Shown here one piece after another: positions 20,241-31,603 of a DNA stretch of 64,000 nt (positions are counted from its first letter, which is position 1; each line of letters opens with the position of its first letter). Source of the DNA: Viola odorata (lineage: Eukaryota > Streptophyta > Magnoliopsida > Malpighiales > Violaceae); the NCBI GenBank assembly GCA_963691705.1, contig OY829542.1, positions 22,926,579 through 22,990,578 of the forward strand. The letters run 5' to 3'. Position numbers and translations under genes: made by a program. Below the pieces are notes generated by a model. It was not told the DNA's origin, searched no databases, and was given only the letters and a program-made list of their open reading frames with translations.

Positions 20241-21653
20241 CCGTAGGGTGGTAAAAGTTGTAGTTTGGCTAAAAATATATTACCACTTAAGCCATGCTAC
20301 AAGAACAATTTGAATTTAAAACAATAAATAAATAAAAGGTCATACATATGTTTACTCATGTATAAAGGATTAGGTAATTATTTTTTTTATAGTTGAAGAA
20401 ATTAAATATTTTCTAATGTAATTCAATTATGTTTATAATAATAGGTAAAAGATGAAGTGGAAGCAAAGAATTAAGGAACTAGTTTTTAAAAGAAAATGTC
20501 ACACATACGCTTAGTGATATTTAAAGGGCTATGTACTTTTTTTTTGTGAAAAATATAGGTAATTATTTTTTTAATAATTGAAGTAATTATATATTTTTAA
20601 ATGTACCTTCATTTTATAAATAATATAATAGGTAAAAAATATAAAGTGAAAGTGGATATTTAAGTAACTAGAAACACAAATAAGAAAGGCGAAAAAGTTA
20701 GAATAATGTAATAATAAATGAACAATGAAGATGAGAAAAATTAATGAAGGGAAGTTATTTGTACTATATGGTCGAAAATATTTTGATTTAATAGGAAAAC
20801 TATATATTCACTACTAAAGTCATGCTGGCAAGAAACATTTGGGGGAAATTGTTATGTAAATGGATATTGGTGTTGAAAGAGTTAAATAGTTAAATTTTAA
20901 ATAAGGTAATTGAATAATTTTAATTTAACTCATCTATATGTATAAATAATAAGTGAAAGAAAAGAAAAAAGTGAATAAGGAAGGAGATAAAAGAAGAAAA
21001 AAGGCATGATAAAATGAGAAAATAAATTAAATATAAACAAAGAGAAATAAATAGAAGGTATTGCACTAGCAATAGAAATAATTTAATTTAATAAGTTAAA
21101 AATTTATATTACTACTAAATTTTTATTGCAAGAATAATGTGTAAAAGATTGTTAAATAAAATTTCAAATGATATTTAAAAGAGCTAGATAACTAATTTAT
21201 TTAAAATGAATGATCAAATTTTTGTTAATATAACTTAGTTTTATGTATACATAACTTGTAAAAGAGAAACATTAAGTGAGTAGTCTACCAAACTCACATG
21301 GTAAGATCAATTTTAGTATGAATGTAGTTAGAGTACGAATGACTACAATTTAAAGATTTATAACACTAAAACATGAGGTATGATGAGTTACAATGTAAAA
21401 AGTTCAATTAGAAATTAATAAAAAAAGAAAGAAAAAAAGAAAAAAAAGAAAAAAAAGAAAAAAATTAAAAATATGGGAGAAAAATATACATTACTTTTAA
21501 AGTCGTGATGCAAGAACAACTTTTATTTAAACCACGTGACTTTAGTACATTGTTTTCTTGAATAATGTGAGTATTTTATACCACTTTTAGTCATTTTATA
21601 ACTTTATACCACTTTTAGTCATTTTATAACTTTATAACACTTTAAAAAATATT

Positions 21654-21870
21654 AAAGTCAAACACTTTAAAAACCCTTACAAACAACGCAATGCACAACA
21701 ATGCACCAACCGTAAAGCCAAAAAAGAGAATAATATTAAAAAAAAGTCATGTGGCATAATATATATTTTCTTAAAAAAATTTCAATTTGAAATCAAAGGC
21801 TTAATTGAGCGAATTCAAACAAACACCAGAGAAAAAAAATGATTTCGTTAATGTGGGGGTGCTGTTTGGG
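21654..21870 (+). repeat. Duplicated segment, copy 2 of 2
   Basis: Partner of 20008-20240. Just upstream, a short phrase (ataactttataccactttt) is repeated in tandem near 21597-21640. Confidence 0.65.
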
Positions 21871-23840
21871 AACTTTTTACAAAACAAGGTGGTAAAATGT
21901 AGTTTAGTCAAATATATATTTCTACTTAAGCCATGTGACAAGAACAATTTGAAAATTTTTAATAAAAAAAATAAAGTGTCATACATATGTTTAGTCGTAT
22001 TTAAAGGGTTAGATTTTTTTTTTGATAGTTGAAGAAATTAAATATTTTTTAAAGTAGCTTAATTATGTCTATAATAATAGGTCAAAGATAAAGTAAGTGA
22101 AGAATTAAAGAACTAGAAAAGTAATAAAAATGTGAAAATGTTAGAAAAATATAATAATAAATGAACAATGAAAATGAGAAAAATAAATGGAGAAAAATGA
22201 CATGAGCTATATGGTAGCAATATATTTAAATGGGAAAAATATATTTACAACTAAATTCATGGTGCAAGAATTTTTTTATTATATATAAATGGATAGTGAT
22301 GTTGAAATAGTTAAACAATTAATTTTTTTAAATGAGTAATTTCGTTTTATTTTTTTGGGAAACCATGTGTAATTTTTTATTTTAAATATCTATATGTATA
22401 AATAATAGGTAAAGAAAAAAAAGAAATGAATAAGTTAAGAGATCAAATAAGAAAAAAAGAGAAGACAATAAAAAATTTAAAAAAAGTAAGTGAACATGGG
22501 GGAAATAAATTATATATATTAGTACTAAAGTTTAGTTGCAAGAATAATTTGTAAACATATTGTTAAATAAATTGTGAAATGATATTATGATGAGTGAGAA
22601 TGTAAAAGAATTAATTAAAATTTAAAACACAATTAAAAATAACAATCGAATAAATATAAAAGAAAATAATTAAAAAAATGGGAAGTAAATATATTGCTAA
22701 ACTCATGATGCAAGAACAATTTATATTTTAAAAAAGTATTAAGAGTCATACAAATATTTAAAGATATTTAGAAAGTTATATAACTATTTTTTTATAATTA
22801 AGGTAATTAAATGCTTGAATATAGTATAACTATGTGTATTAATAATAGATAAAATAGAAAGAAAGAGAAAGTGAAAATGGAAGATATAGAGAAAAAAGAG
22901 TAAGTGATGATAAAAATCAAAGGAAAATTGATAATAAAATAACAACAAAGATGAGAGAATAAATGACGGGAAGTGGTTCACGCTAAATTTTCTAGAATCA
23001 ATTTATTTAAACCAGCAAAAATATATATTACTGTTAAAGCTATGCTATAAAAATGTAAAAACATAAATAGTTCTACAAATAGACAATGTTGTTTAAAGAG
23101 TGAGAAAAAAATAATGGTGAAAAATACAAAGTAATGGTAAATTTATACTAAAAAAATAATTTGTATATTTTTTTTTAAAATAAAGATTTAGACAAATGGT
23201 TATATTTTTTACATAGATATGAATATTGATAAGTAGACTCGAACTTAAAACCTTTCTCTATCTACTTTGTAGGAACTAAAATGTGGTACAAATGATTATT
23301 AACATCTAAAGGGTTGAGGTGATTGGTTTTTTTAATATAAATTATTTATTTGTATAAATAAAATATAAAAGAGAAAGAGATAGACAAGAATAAATTCAAT
23401 CAATTCATTTAATTGATCAAATAATTAGTTTTACCTAATTATAAAAAAAATACAAATTCAGTATTTATAGTTATAAAAATAAAATATAACTTCATTCGTA
23501 AACTTACTCAGCCCATTTGTAACTCAAAGTACGATAAAATGATTTTTTATATATTAATAGTAGTACCATAGCTTAAGAAAAGTATAAATCTAACAATAAG
23601 AAATTAAATTAAATTAGAAAAAATAAAATAAAATTTAACACATTAACTAATTACTTCTCTACAAATTATTTATAAATGATAACACATATATTTCAAATTT
23701 ACATTCATACAACAACCTCAACTTTTAAAAAAACATATATAAATTTTAATAACCTAAAGAAAATTTATTTTGATTCATAAAGTGATTAAACCCATTTAAC
23801 AAACAACATACCCATAACGAGAAACAACAATTTTATCTTC

Positions 23841-23866
23841 CGCGCAATGCGCGAGCCAATACCTTG
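23841..23866 (+). repeat. Helitron-3'-end-like hairpin
   Basis: CGCGCAATGCGCG (23841-23853) is a palindromic GC-rich hairpin in AT-rich DNA. It is followed 9 bases later by CTTG and then T. Plant Helitrons end in such a hairpin plus CTRR, usually CTAG before T, so this is one base off consensus. The 5' partner end is not resolved. Confidence 0.4.
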
Positions 23867-23973
23867 TATATATAGAAGCTGAGAGAGTGTTCTATTGTGA
23901 TGGTGTTATATAAGCAAGTGGAACTATATGGTGATGCCACATTAGTTGTCACATTGACTAATACAATCATGTC

Positions 23974-25872
23974 TGTCGCGCCCCACGAAAATTACGAAAA
24001 AGAAAGTAATTCGCGAGTGTGCAACGAAATTTGAGACCTTCAGATGCTCGGCATAAAAGGACGCCCAGCAGCATGCAATGAAGTCGCCACCCTAATTTGG
24101 TTGCTAGGCTTAGGGAACCTTAATTGTCATGGCATAGGAAATATAATAAGTAAAAAAACTAAAGGCACAAAAAAAGGGGTCTGGACCCCAGACAAAGGTT
24201 TGGGGTCGTATTATGGTCTCGGGAAGGTGTTAGGCACCCGAGTCACATCCGAAAACGGTTACCGGTTGATGAGAGAGGTGTTTAAAAAGGTGTTTGATAA
24301 AATGCGTTTTGAAAAAGGGGGCCCTCAGAGGAATTGTCACTTTAGCCTTTTCTTTGATCGTGACCGTTCAGAAATAATAAAAAGATCTTTTCGGACGGGG
24401 TTACCGTTTATCAAGATCGATCGATTATTCCTGACCGCAACGTGATAGGACTGAAATTTCCGTAAGACTGAATGAGCGCCCTCTTTTTTCATCATCGGGC
24501 CATGCATGATTAAATTAATTACTATGTGAACCTATCATGGATTGCTAACAGAGTACCGATTTAAATGATAGATTTTGAAGTGGAAAAAACTGATGTGGGA
24601 TCGAAAGTCCCCATGTACATGCAGTCAATATATGTGAGAATTTAAAATCACATGAGCATGGTATTTTAAGCAACTCTTTAAACATGTTGTTCATGTGGGT
24701 TGATTTTAGTTCTAGCAGTTCTATATATCATGCGTACGATTGATATTTGCGAAAAGCGTTGAATAAATAAAAAGGAATCGAAAGGCGTACTTTCGAGCGA
24801 AGCTTGAAATTAAAACGTTTAAACTTTGAACTTTGACGATCGATGCTCGATGTGAGCTATCAATCAGAGGGAGGGAAGAAAACAAGCTTCTTTGCTATTT
24901 TTGGTGCCGTTTGAACGAGCTTGGGAGGCTTGTATTTATAGCCGAAGGATCGCGTGGGGTGGAGGACGAGCGCTGCGTGTGGTGGCCGGCTGGTCGCAGT
25001 GGCAAGGCTAGGGTGCTAGCCGTGATGATGGCGGAGGGACAGGAAGCTACGGACGCGATGGGAGCAGGTGGCTCGGGCGAGGACTTTGTTGCCTTCCTCG
25101 TGCGTGCACTGTGCATGTGCATTATGCACATTAATTCAAGGGCCATTGATCTGGTTGACTTTCCTTGGTTGACCAGATCAATGGCCATGATCAAATGGCC
25201 TTTCATCTGATTTAAATGGCCTCGAGCTGGTTTCTGCGAGCAAACATTCTGACTTTTCGAGCCGAGGGTACCGGCGCGTGGAGAAAAATATGACGGGTTT
25301 AACCGTGTACAGCGAATGACGAGAATTTCTCGTTTAACGTGTTTATTTTCTCGTTAAAAAACGTGAAACGTTTGAACGGAAAAATAATAACGTTACGCCG
25401 AAAATTACACGAATCGCTGTACACCGTTGCGACCAGAAAAAAATCTAGCAACTAGTTGATGGAAAACATTTTAAAGTCAAGATATTGTCCGAGCGGACTT
25501 ACTCGGGTCCAATAAAAGCTCGAATAAAAATAATAATAAAATAATAAAAATACTAAAAAATGCGCTAAAATATTAAAAATCCTAAAATTCATGTGATGAC
25601 CTAAAACGAAGAAAAAACTAGCAAACGACAGCCAGATAATAAAAAATGTGACTTTTAAGGCTAAGAATAATAATGATAATAATAATGAAAATATGTGCCG
25701 AAAAATTAAAAATGTGATTTCGAAAGCTGACGATGCTAGCGATGATGCTAAAATGCAACGAAACACTTAAAAATGCTAGCGACAGTAAATCAACTGAAAA
25801 TGCCAGTAAATTAACTAAATAACAGAAATGCTAAAATTAATTAAAAATGGCGTCAAAATTCGGGTATCAACA
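23974..25872 (-). repeat. Element C 3' LTR (sense minus)
   Basis: This 1899-bp LTR is partner of 37853-39751. On the minus strand CTATAAATA (within plus 24931-24941) is the probable TATA box. A 15-bp-arm hairpin (GGCCATTGATCTGGT, 25141-25155 with 25172-25186) is conserved in both LTRs. The plus-strand frame near 24044-24445 recurs in the other LTR and is a shadow, not a gene. Confidence 0.92.
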
Positions 25873-25890
25873 GTTGCCCCCTCTTTACTG
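25873..25890 (-). promoter_or_regulatory. Element C polypurine tract
   Basis: On the minus strand CAGTAAAGAGGGGGCAAC sits directly before the LTR start TGTTGATACC. Confidence 0.7.
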
Positions 25891-26472
25891 TCTTATCGAA
25901 GTATTTGATAAGCAGTAAAGACAGTTGCCCCTATATATCCAAATTTTGGCGACACAGCGGGTCTTACCTCAAACTTACAGTGATGATGTCGCTCTGGGAG
26001 GAGGTAGTTGCTTGATGTTGTCACTGGGGATAAAAGGTGGTTGCTTGATGTCGCTCTGGGAGAAGGAGATTGCTGTCGCTCTGGGAGGAGATAGGTTGTT
26101 GATCCTACAAAGATATAAGCTTAGCTCTATTCGGGTATCGAGAGAAATATAAGTTGCAGAAAATGTAAACGATAACCACTCTACCGGGGACGGAAAGTGA
26201 TTTTACGAGAATGTAAATGACAGCTCCACTGGGGGGGTCTAACATGCAACAGACGTTGCCTAGGGAGGATAACGCGTGATTCGCAGAAGTATGAATGATT
26301 TGTCCTAATGATGTCACTCTAGGAGGGGGAAATAATTATGCAGAAATGTAGAATTATGTGAAGGATGTCACTTTGGAGGGGAAGAAATGCTAGGGCTAAA
26401 AAGGGTAAGACTACGCTATGCTATTACTCTGGGAGGAGAAGAAATGCTTGATGCTGAAAACTAAACTATGAT

Positions 26473-26923
26473 GTCACTCTGGGAGAAGGAGAAGTGCTAA
26501 GGCTGAAAACTAACTGCTGTCACTCTAGGAGGAGGTGAATGCTAAGGCTGAAAATTTGAGTGCTGTCACTCTAGGAGGAGAAGAATGCTAATGCTGAAAA
26601 CTAAGTGCTGTCACTCTAGGAGGAGAGGAATGCTAAGGCTGAAAACTAAGTGCTGTCACTCTAGGAGGAGAGGAATGCTAAGGCTGAAAACTAAGCATTG
26701 TCACTCTAGGAGGAGAAGAATGCTAAGGCTGAAAACTAAGTGCTGTCACTCTAGGAGGAGAAGAATGCTAATGCTGAAAACTAAGTGCTGTCACTCTAGG
26801 AGGAGAAGAATGCTAATGCTGAAAACTAAGTGCTGTCACTCTAGGAGGAGAAGAATGCTAAGGCTGAAAACTAAGTGCTGTCACTCTAGGAGGAGAAGAA
26901 TGCTAATGCTAGCGGCCTTGATA
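26473..26923. repeat. 45-bp minisatellite in element C
   Basis: Ten copies of a unit containing tgtcactctaggaggag, with aatgctaaggctgaaaac, begin at 26473, 26518, 26564, 26609, 26654, 26699, 26744, 26789, 26834 and 26879. The last copy runs into the 34-bp array that starts at 26898. More decayed copies (gtcgctctgggaggag) reach back to about 25985. Because 45 is a multiple of 3 the array gives a spurious open frame of 15-residue repeats, which should not be annotated as a gene. Confidence 0.9.
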
Positions 26924-26999
26924 CGAACCTAGAATGCTAATGCTGGCGGCCTTGATACGATCCTAGAATGCTAATGCTAGCGGCCTTGATACGAACCTA
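26898..26999. repeat. 34-bp tandem repeat, three copies
   Basis: Three adjacent 34-bp units (26898-26931, 26932-26965, 26966-26999) start gaatgctaatgct and contain gcggccttgatacga. The start is shared with the 45-bp unit, which suggests the array formed by replacing the unit's second half. Confidence 0.9.
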
Positions 27000-28538
27000 G
27001 AATGCGTCTGCGTCCTGCTCAGGAGGTAACGACCCCAAGGACAAGACTTTCCCACGATTTGCAGCCGTAAGCAGTCCTCACCTGATATTAGTGTTTGCAC
27101 TCACGCTCTAAAACAAGGCTAAGTGTTTTACACTCATAAAGATGCAACTAACATGATACATAATTTACAGTTCGCAATGTCAATCCGAGTGAATAGACTT
27201 CGAATGAAGATGCACATGCATGGGCGTTCTAATAATCGATGGGACTTTTACGGAAAAGAATGAAAGGACGTGAAATGTCCGGAAAGGAGTTTGTTTTGGA
27301 AAAGATTGCTTTGCTGGGAGTTGGAAGGCTTTTGACGAGTGATGTTTTGCTGATTGGCCCTGATGAGGGCGGGGTGTGCGAGCTCTTTCGCTTTTTGCTG
27401 GGGATGCTTGCTTGACAGAGTGCGTGAGCTCTGGGATCCTTGCTGGGGGTGCTTTCCGTGTGGCCAGAGGCCCTTTTCTTGAGTCTTCATTAGGGAGCGT
27501 CGTTGCTGTTCCTTTTGCGACTCACTACTTGAGTTGGCCTGGGGCCCCTTTTTCTTCTCGGGTTCTTACTAGGGATGCTTGCTTTGAGGGTCCTCGAGTT
27601 GACCTTGGGCCTTTTTGCTTGACTTCACTGGGGAAGGTTGCTTTGAGATTTCTCGAGTTGGCCTTGGGCCTCTTTACTCAAGTTCACTGGGGAAATTTTT
27701 CTTCGAGATTTCTCGAATTGAGTTGTCCCCCGGCTGTGCTTGCTTTGGCTCTTCGATTGTTTGTATTCTGCGAAGGTCTCTGAGCATTTTTTATTTTCTT
27801 TTCCCTTTTTCCCCTCTCCCATTTTTCTTTTTTTTCTCTCATTTCCCTTTTTTTTTATATATATATAATTTTTTTTTATTTGATTTGAAAATGCAACAGA
27901 GCAGAGCAAGCACAACCTTCGTCTTGATCTCTTCCCCTTTTGTCTTGAGGCCTCGGCCTTCGTCGTTGCTGCTTCTTCGGTGATAGTCCTTAGCGATCTC
28001 CTGGTGACCTTTTCCGTCTCCTTCGTCGTGAACTTGAACTTGGCGTGCTTTTACTTCCGGCTGGCAATTTTAGCCGAAACTGCTCTTCGGCTCTCGGGGT
28101 ATGAGTGATATTGACGGTTTGGGGAGTGATGACATATATGGTGTAAAGAGGGAAGAAACGAAAAAAGTGGAGAAAATCGCAAAAGTCCCACGTCATTTTA
28201 TAGCTATCCCATGTCTAATGGCGCATGTACCCTGGATATTATGCGAACTCAACTAGTACCTAGTCAGGCTCTTACACTCATGAAGGATACGCCGCGATGG
28301 CTCAAAAATGCTTACCGGGATTTGTTTGTGACTGCTTACGTCGGAGCAAATCGTGGATATAAGAGCAAACAGGTAATATCATGCACGGCACGTAATTGGG
28401 ATAGATGCTGGAGTTAATAGAGGGATTAAATATTTCTGACCTATGCGGTGCATGAAAATGCTTATGAGAGTAGTATGCTTTTGTTTTAGCCGGGCTAAAG
28501 AGGGATTTTGAGTGATTTTTGATTTTGATTGACGGGTG

Positions 28539-28726
28539 GTTTGATTGCTAGGGGGTTTGTTTGCTAGACGTTTGATTGCTAGATGGTTTGATTGCTAGAC
28601 GGTTTGATTGATAGACGTTTGATTGCTAGACGTTTGATTGCTAGATGTTTGATTGCTAGATGGTTTGATTGATAGACATTTGATTGCTAGACGTTGGATT
28701 GCTAGATGTTTGATTGCTAGATGGTT
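28539..28726. repeat. 15-18-bp tandem repeat, about twelve copies
   Basis: The unit gtttgattgctaga(c/t)g repeats about twelve times with small length changes, and some copies have gatagac in place of gctagac. It is a minisatellite inside element C's 3' spacer. Confidence 0.85.
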
Positions 28727-29570
28727 TAAGACGACTTACTTACAAAGTTCTACCGAGAACCTAAGGTTGCCCCCCAGTGGGCCAGACGACCGTACTCGAC
28801 TTAAAGCTAATAAAGCGAGCAGGAATAAAAACAAATTTAAATAAAGGGGAAAGAAAGAGGGACTCCCCTAAGGTGCGCAGCGGGGCTGCAAGGGCGTCTT
28901 CCACAAGCTCCACGCGGATGTCAGCGAGATGCTTCCAGTCCCTGAAAAAGACATGGCGAGAACCAATGAGGAGTAAATGCAAGACAATTTTTAGCAGAAG
29001 TAACGTTATTGGTGGGTGTTAAGCTCTCCCTTTTAGACGGGCTATCCGTGGGTCATTGCGGTGTGATTTGCATCGGATGGGCTTTGTGACTTTGGTCCAG
29101 CGTTTAGTCCTTTGAGACCGGTTGTTTGCGATGCCGGTTGTGCTGGTAGCACTGCGAGGAAAAGAAATTTCGCTTTAGATGGTGATGGTTTGTCTTAAAA
29201 TCTTTCCCGATTCGCTCTTGAAGGTGGCCTGCTACGGCAATTCAACAGCTCCTACGAGCGAAACTCTCTGGTTTTATCGTGACGACGATTTGAGGCGTGA
29301 GACCTTACGTCCCTGCAAAACTGAAGAGTGATTAGTGGCGTTAGTCTAAGTGACCTTGCGTCCCGAGCTACTCCTGGGGAGCCATCTATGCCATGCCTCC
29401 TTTTGTCATCTCACAAATTTTAAGAAAGAGAAAGGGGACAACGAATTTTTAAAATAACGAGCATCTCCTGAAAAAAACTTATTTTATTAATTTCAGGACA
29501 AATGTTTGTGCTAGATTGTCATGATAAAACTCTATGTCTTTGGCTGACCGGACGCTCTGTCCACGATGCT

Positions 29571-30820
29571 TCAGGCGAAATATCTCTTGACTGCATCGGC
29601 ATTTACCGGTCTCGGGAGATTGTCTCCATCCATGTTGGTTAGCATTAGGGCACCCCCTGAGAATGCACTTTTGACCAGATACGGGCCCTCGTACCTTGGG
29701 GCCCACTTTCCTTGACTGGCCTCCTAATGAGGGAGAATTTTCTTTAGCACTAAATCCCCAGCCTCGAACTTGCGAGGTCGCACTTTCTTGTTATAAGCGT
29801 TGGCCATTCTTTGCTGATATAATTGCGCATGGCAGATAGCGGGCAAGCACTTTTCGGGAAGGAGGTTCAACTGCTCGTACCTCACTCTCGCCCAATCTGA
29901 TTCTTCTACTTCAGATTCTGCCAGGATTCTGAGAGAAGGGATTTCTACCTCAAGGGGAATTACGGCTTCCATGCCGTAAACTAATGAGTAGGGAGTTGCC
30001 CCTGTGGATGTACGGGTTGCTATCCGATAAGCATGTAGTGCGAAGGGAAGCATGTCATGCCAATCTTTGTGCGTGATTACCATCTTTTGGATGATCCTCT
30101 TCAGGTTCTTGTTTGCTGCTTCGACTGCGCCATTCATCTTTGGTCGATATGGTGACGAGTTCCGGTGCTTCACCTTCCAACGTTGGCAAAGATCGTCGAT
30201 TATTTTTCCGTTGAGATTGGTGTTGTTGTCCGTGATGATGGTCTCTGGGACCCTGTGACGGCAAATGATATTTCTCTCAATGAATCGCATGGTCATTTTC
30301 TGAGTGATGCTGGAGTAAGAGGCGACCTCTACCCATTTGGTGAAGTAGTTGATTGCTACGAGGATGAAGCGATGGCCATTAGAGGTTGTTGGATGAATTT
30401 AGCCGATGATGTCGATTTCCCACATCGCGAAAGGCCAAGGCGATGTCATGCTGAAGAGAGGGGCTGGAGGGACATGGAGATGGTCCGCGTAGATTTGACA
30501 TTTGTGGCACTTCCGGAAGTAGCTGATGCAATCTCGTTCGATGGTGAGCCAAAAATACCCTTGCCTCATTATTTGTCTGGCCATCATATGCCCACTTGCG
30601 TGTGTGGAACAGACCCCTTCGTGGATCTCTGCTATAATTCTCTTTGCCTCAGCCATGGTGACGCAGCGAAGCAAAGCTCCATCAGCTCTCCTTTTATATA
30701 GAACCTCGCCGTCGAGGTAGAAGTCTAGTGCTAAACGCTGGAGGGTCTTTTTGCTAACCCGGCTTGCCCCCGGTGGGTACTCCCGGTTTCTGATGAACTG
30801 TACTAAGTCGTAGAACCACG
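29571..30820 (-). pseudogene. Element C integrase, interrupted
   Basis: The minus-strand zinc-binding region has H.SGHMMARQIMRQGYFW and CHKCQIYADHLH. The catalytic core shows the first Asp in MWEIDIIG, the second in TIITDNN, and the Glu in GAVEAANKNL. A stop codon (near 30399-30401) follows DIIG. The frame continues through KNLKRIIQK and AYRIATRTSTGATPYSLVYG, then a second stop after KKILPH. It ends with a GKWAPRYEGPYLV C-terminal module and the stop at 29571-29573. All three catalytic acidic residues are readable, but two nonsense codons break the protein. Confidence 0.85.
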
Positions 30821-31253
30821 GCTTGCCGTCAGGTTCCTCTTCTAAGGCGACACAACATGCCGGAGTTTCCTTTACTTCCACTCTCAATGGTTGGAGCATT
30901 ACTCCGCATTCTAACTTAAACATTGAGGCCAACGTGGCTAATGCGTCTGCGAATCGGTTCTTTTCTCTGTCGACTCGGTCGAATTCGGTTTCCTCGAATT
31001 CTCGTGTGAGTTGGGTGAGTAGCCTTTGATAAGGGATAAGCTTGGAATCCCGTGTCTGCCATAGATCCTGGGCTTGATAGATGACGAGTGCTGAATCGCT
31101 GAAGATTCGGAGCTTCTTTACTTTTAAGTCGATGGCTGCTGTCAGGCCACTGATGCATCCCTCATACTCGGCGACGTTATTGGTGCATGGGAAGTTCAAT
31201 TTGCATGCTATGGGGAATTGACGGCCATCTGGGGCTATGACCACGGCTCCCAC
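30800..31253 (-). pseudogene. Element C RNase H domain, N-terminally truncated
   Basis: The minus-strand sequence reads GAVVIAPDGRQ, then CTNNVAEYEGCISGL, FSDSALVIYQ, and RFADALATLASMF. This is the Ty3-type RNase H, with the Glu in AEYE and the Asp in SDSA. The N-terminal strand that normally carries the first catalytic Asp is absent because the frame joins directly to protease sequence near 31250. The enzyme is therefore predicted inactive. Confidence 0.85.
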
Positions 31254-31603
31254 TTCCCATGCAGTTGTTCGAGGACATGCCTGGGCATGACATTAAGTGC
31301 GGACCCATTGTCGATTAGGGTCTTTGTTATGACATGTCCCTTACATTCCACCGTGATGTATAGGGCCTTGTTGTGATCTCTTCCCAAGGGGTCGATCTCT
31401 CCTTCCGAGAAGGAAATGCTACTTAAGGCTTGAATTCTTCCGATGAGGTTTTCCACTCCTTCCGTGGTGATATCCTTGGTCACGAAGGCGTGCTTCAAGA
31501 CTTTCAAGAGAGCTTGGCGATGTGGCTCTGAAGTAAGGAGCAGCTCCATAATGGAGATGCGAGCTGGGGTTTTCTTTAGCTGTTCGATGATGCTGAACTC
31601 GCT
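31235..31603 (-). pseudogene. Element C aspartic protease fragment
   Basis: On the minus strand, ALYITVECKGH is followed by TLIDNGSALNVMPRHVLEQL, the D-N-G-S active-site segment of plant retrotransposon proteases. The C-terminal half (the LLGRPW-type motif) is missing and the frame ends HGKWEPWS before running out of frame into RNase H. A TAG just upstream (after KIMK) separates it from gag. Confidence 0.85.

Larger units (their letters stand above)
14560..23968. repeat. AT-rich block of related 0.2-0.65-kb repeat units
   Basis: This 9.4-kb block holds no gene I can support. One motif family (tatatattactactaaag followed by tcatgctacaagaacaattt) recurs about 14 times, near 14713, 15378, 15857, 18121, 18631, 20270, 20794, 21096, 21476, 21905, 22232, 22508, 22684 and 23016. 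Most copies are followed by a gttaaataattaattttt element, a tataaataataggtaaaag element and an aataaatgg.gggaag element in the same order. Larger duplications and two solo LTRs are embedded. It looks like stacked or tandem decayed non-coding transposons, possibly Helitrons. The short frames inside are AT-rich artefacts. Confidence 0.65.
25891..29570 (-). other. Element C 3' spacer, non-coding, repeat-rich
   Basis: About 3.7 kb lie between the integrase stop and the polypurine tract. I find no conserved protein in it. It holds three separate tandem arrays (26473-26923, 26898-26999 and 28539-28726) and degenerate 60-bp repeats near 27590-27725 (cgagttggccttgggcct, then ttcactgggg). Hypervariable 3' spacers of this kind are known in the Tat/Ogre group and can seed satellite DNA. 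Plus-strand frames at 27376-27983 follow the repeats and are not supported as genes. Confidence 0.7.

Noticed and set aside
24044..24445. Open frame of about 130 codons repeated at 37923-38312
   Set aside because: It lies in both LTRs of element C on the strand opposite to the element's coding sense. Conservation follows from LTR identity.
26585..26932. Plus-strand open frame of 15-residue repeats rich in RRRR and KTKCCHS
   Set aside because: It is the translation of the 45-bp minisatellite. The period is a multiple of 3, so any frame stays open. There is no start context or domain.
27376..27983. Plus-strand frames of 122-135 codons in the 3' spacer of element C
   Set aside because: They follow degenerate 60-bp repeats and a T-rich tract, overlap each other, and contain no known motif.
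28539..28726. Possible CRISPR-like array
   Set aside because: The units are contiguous 15-18-bp tandem copies without spacers, in a plant retrotransposon.
30165..30701. 178-codon plus frame opposite element C integrase and RNase H
   Set aside because: The minus strand encodes recognisable IN and RNase H motifs here. The plus frame has none.
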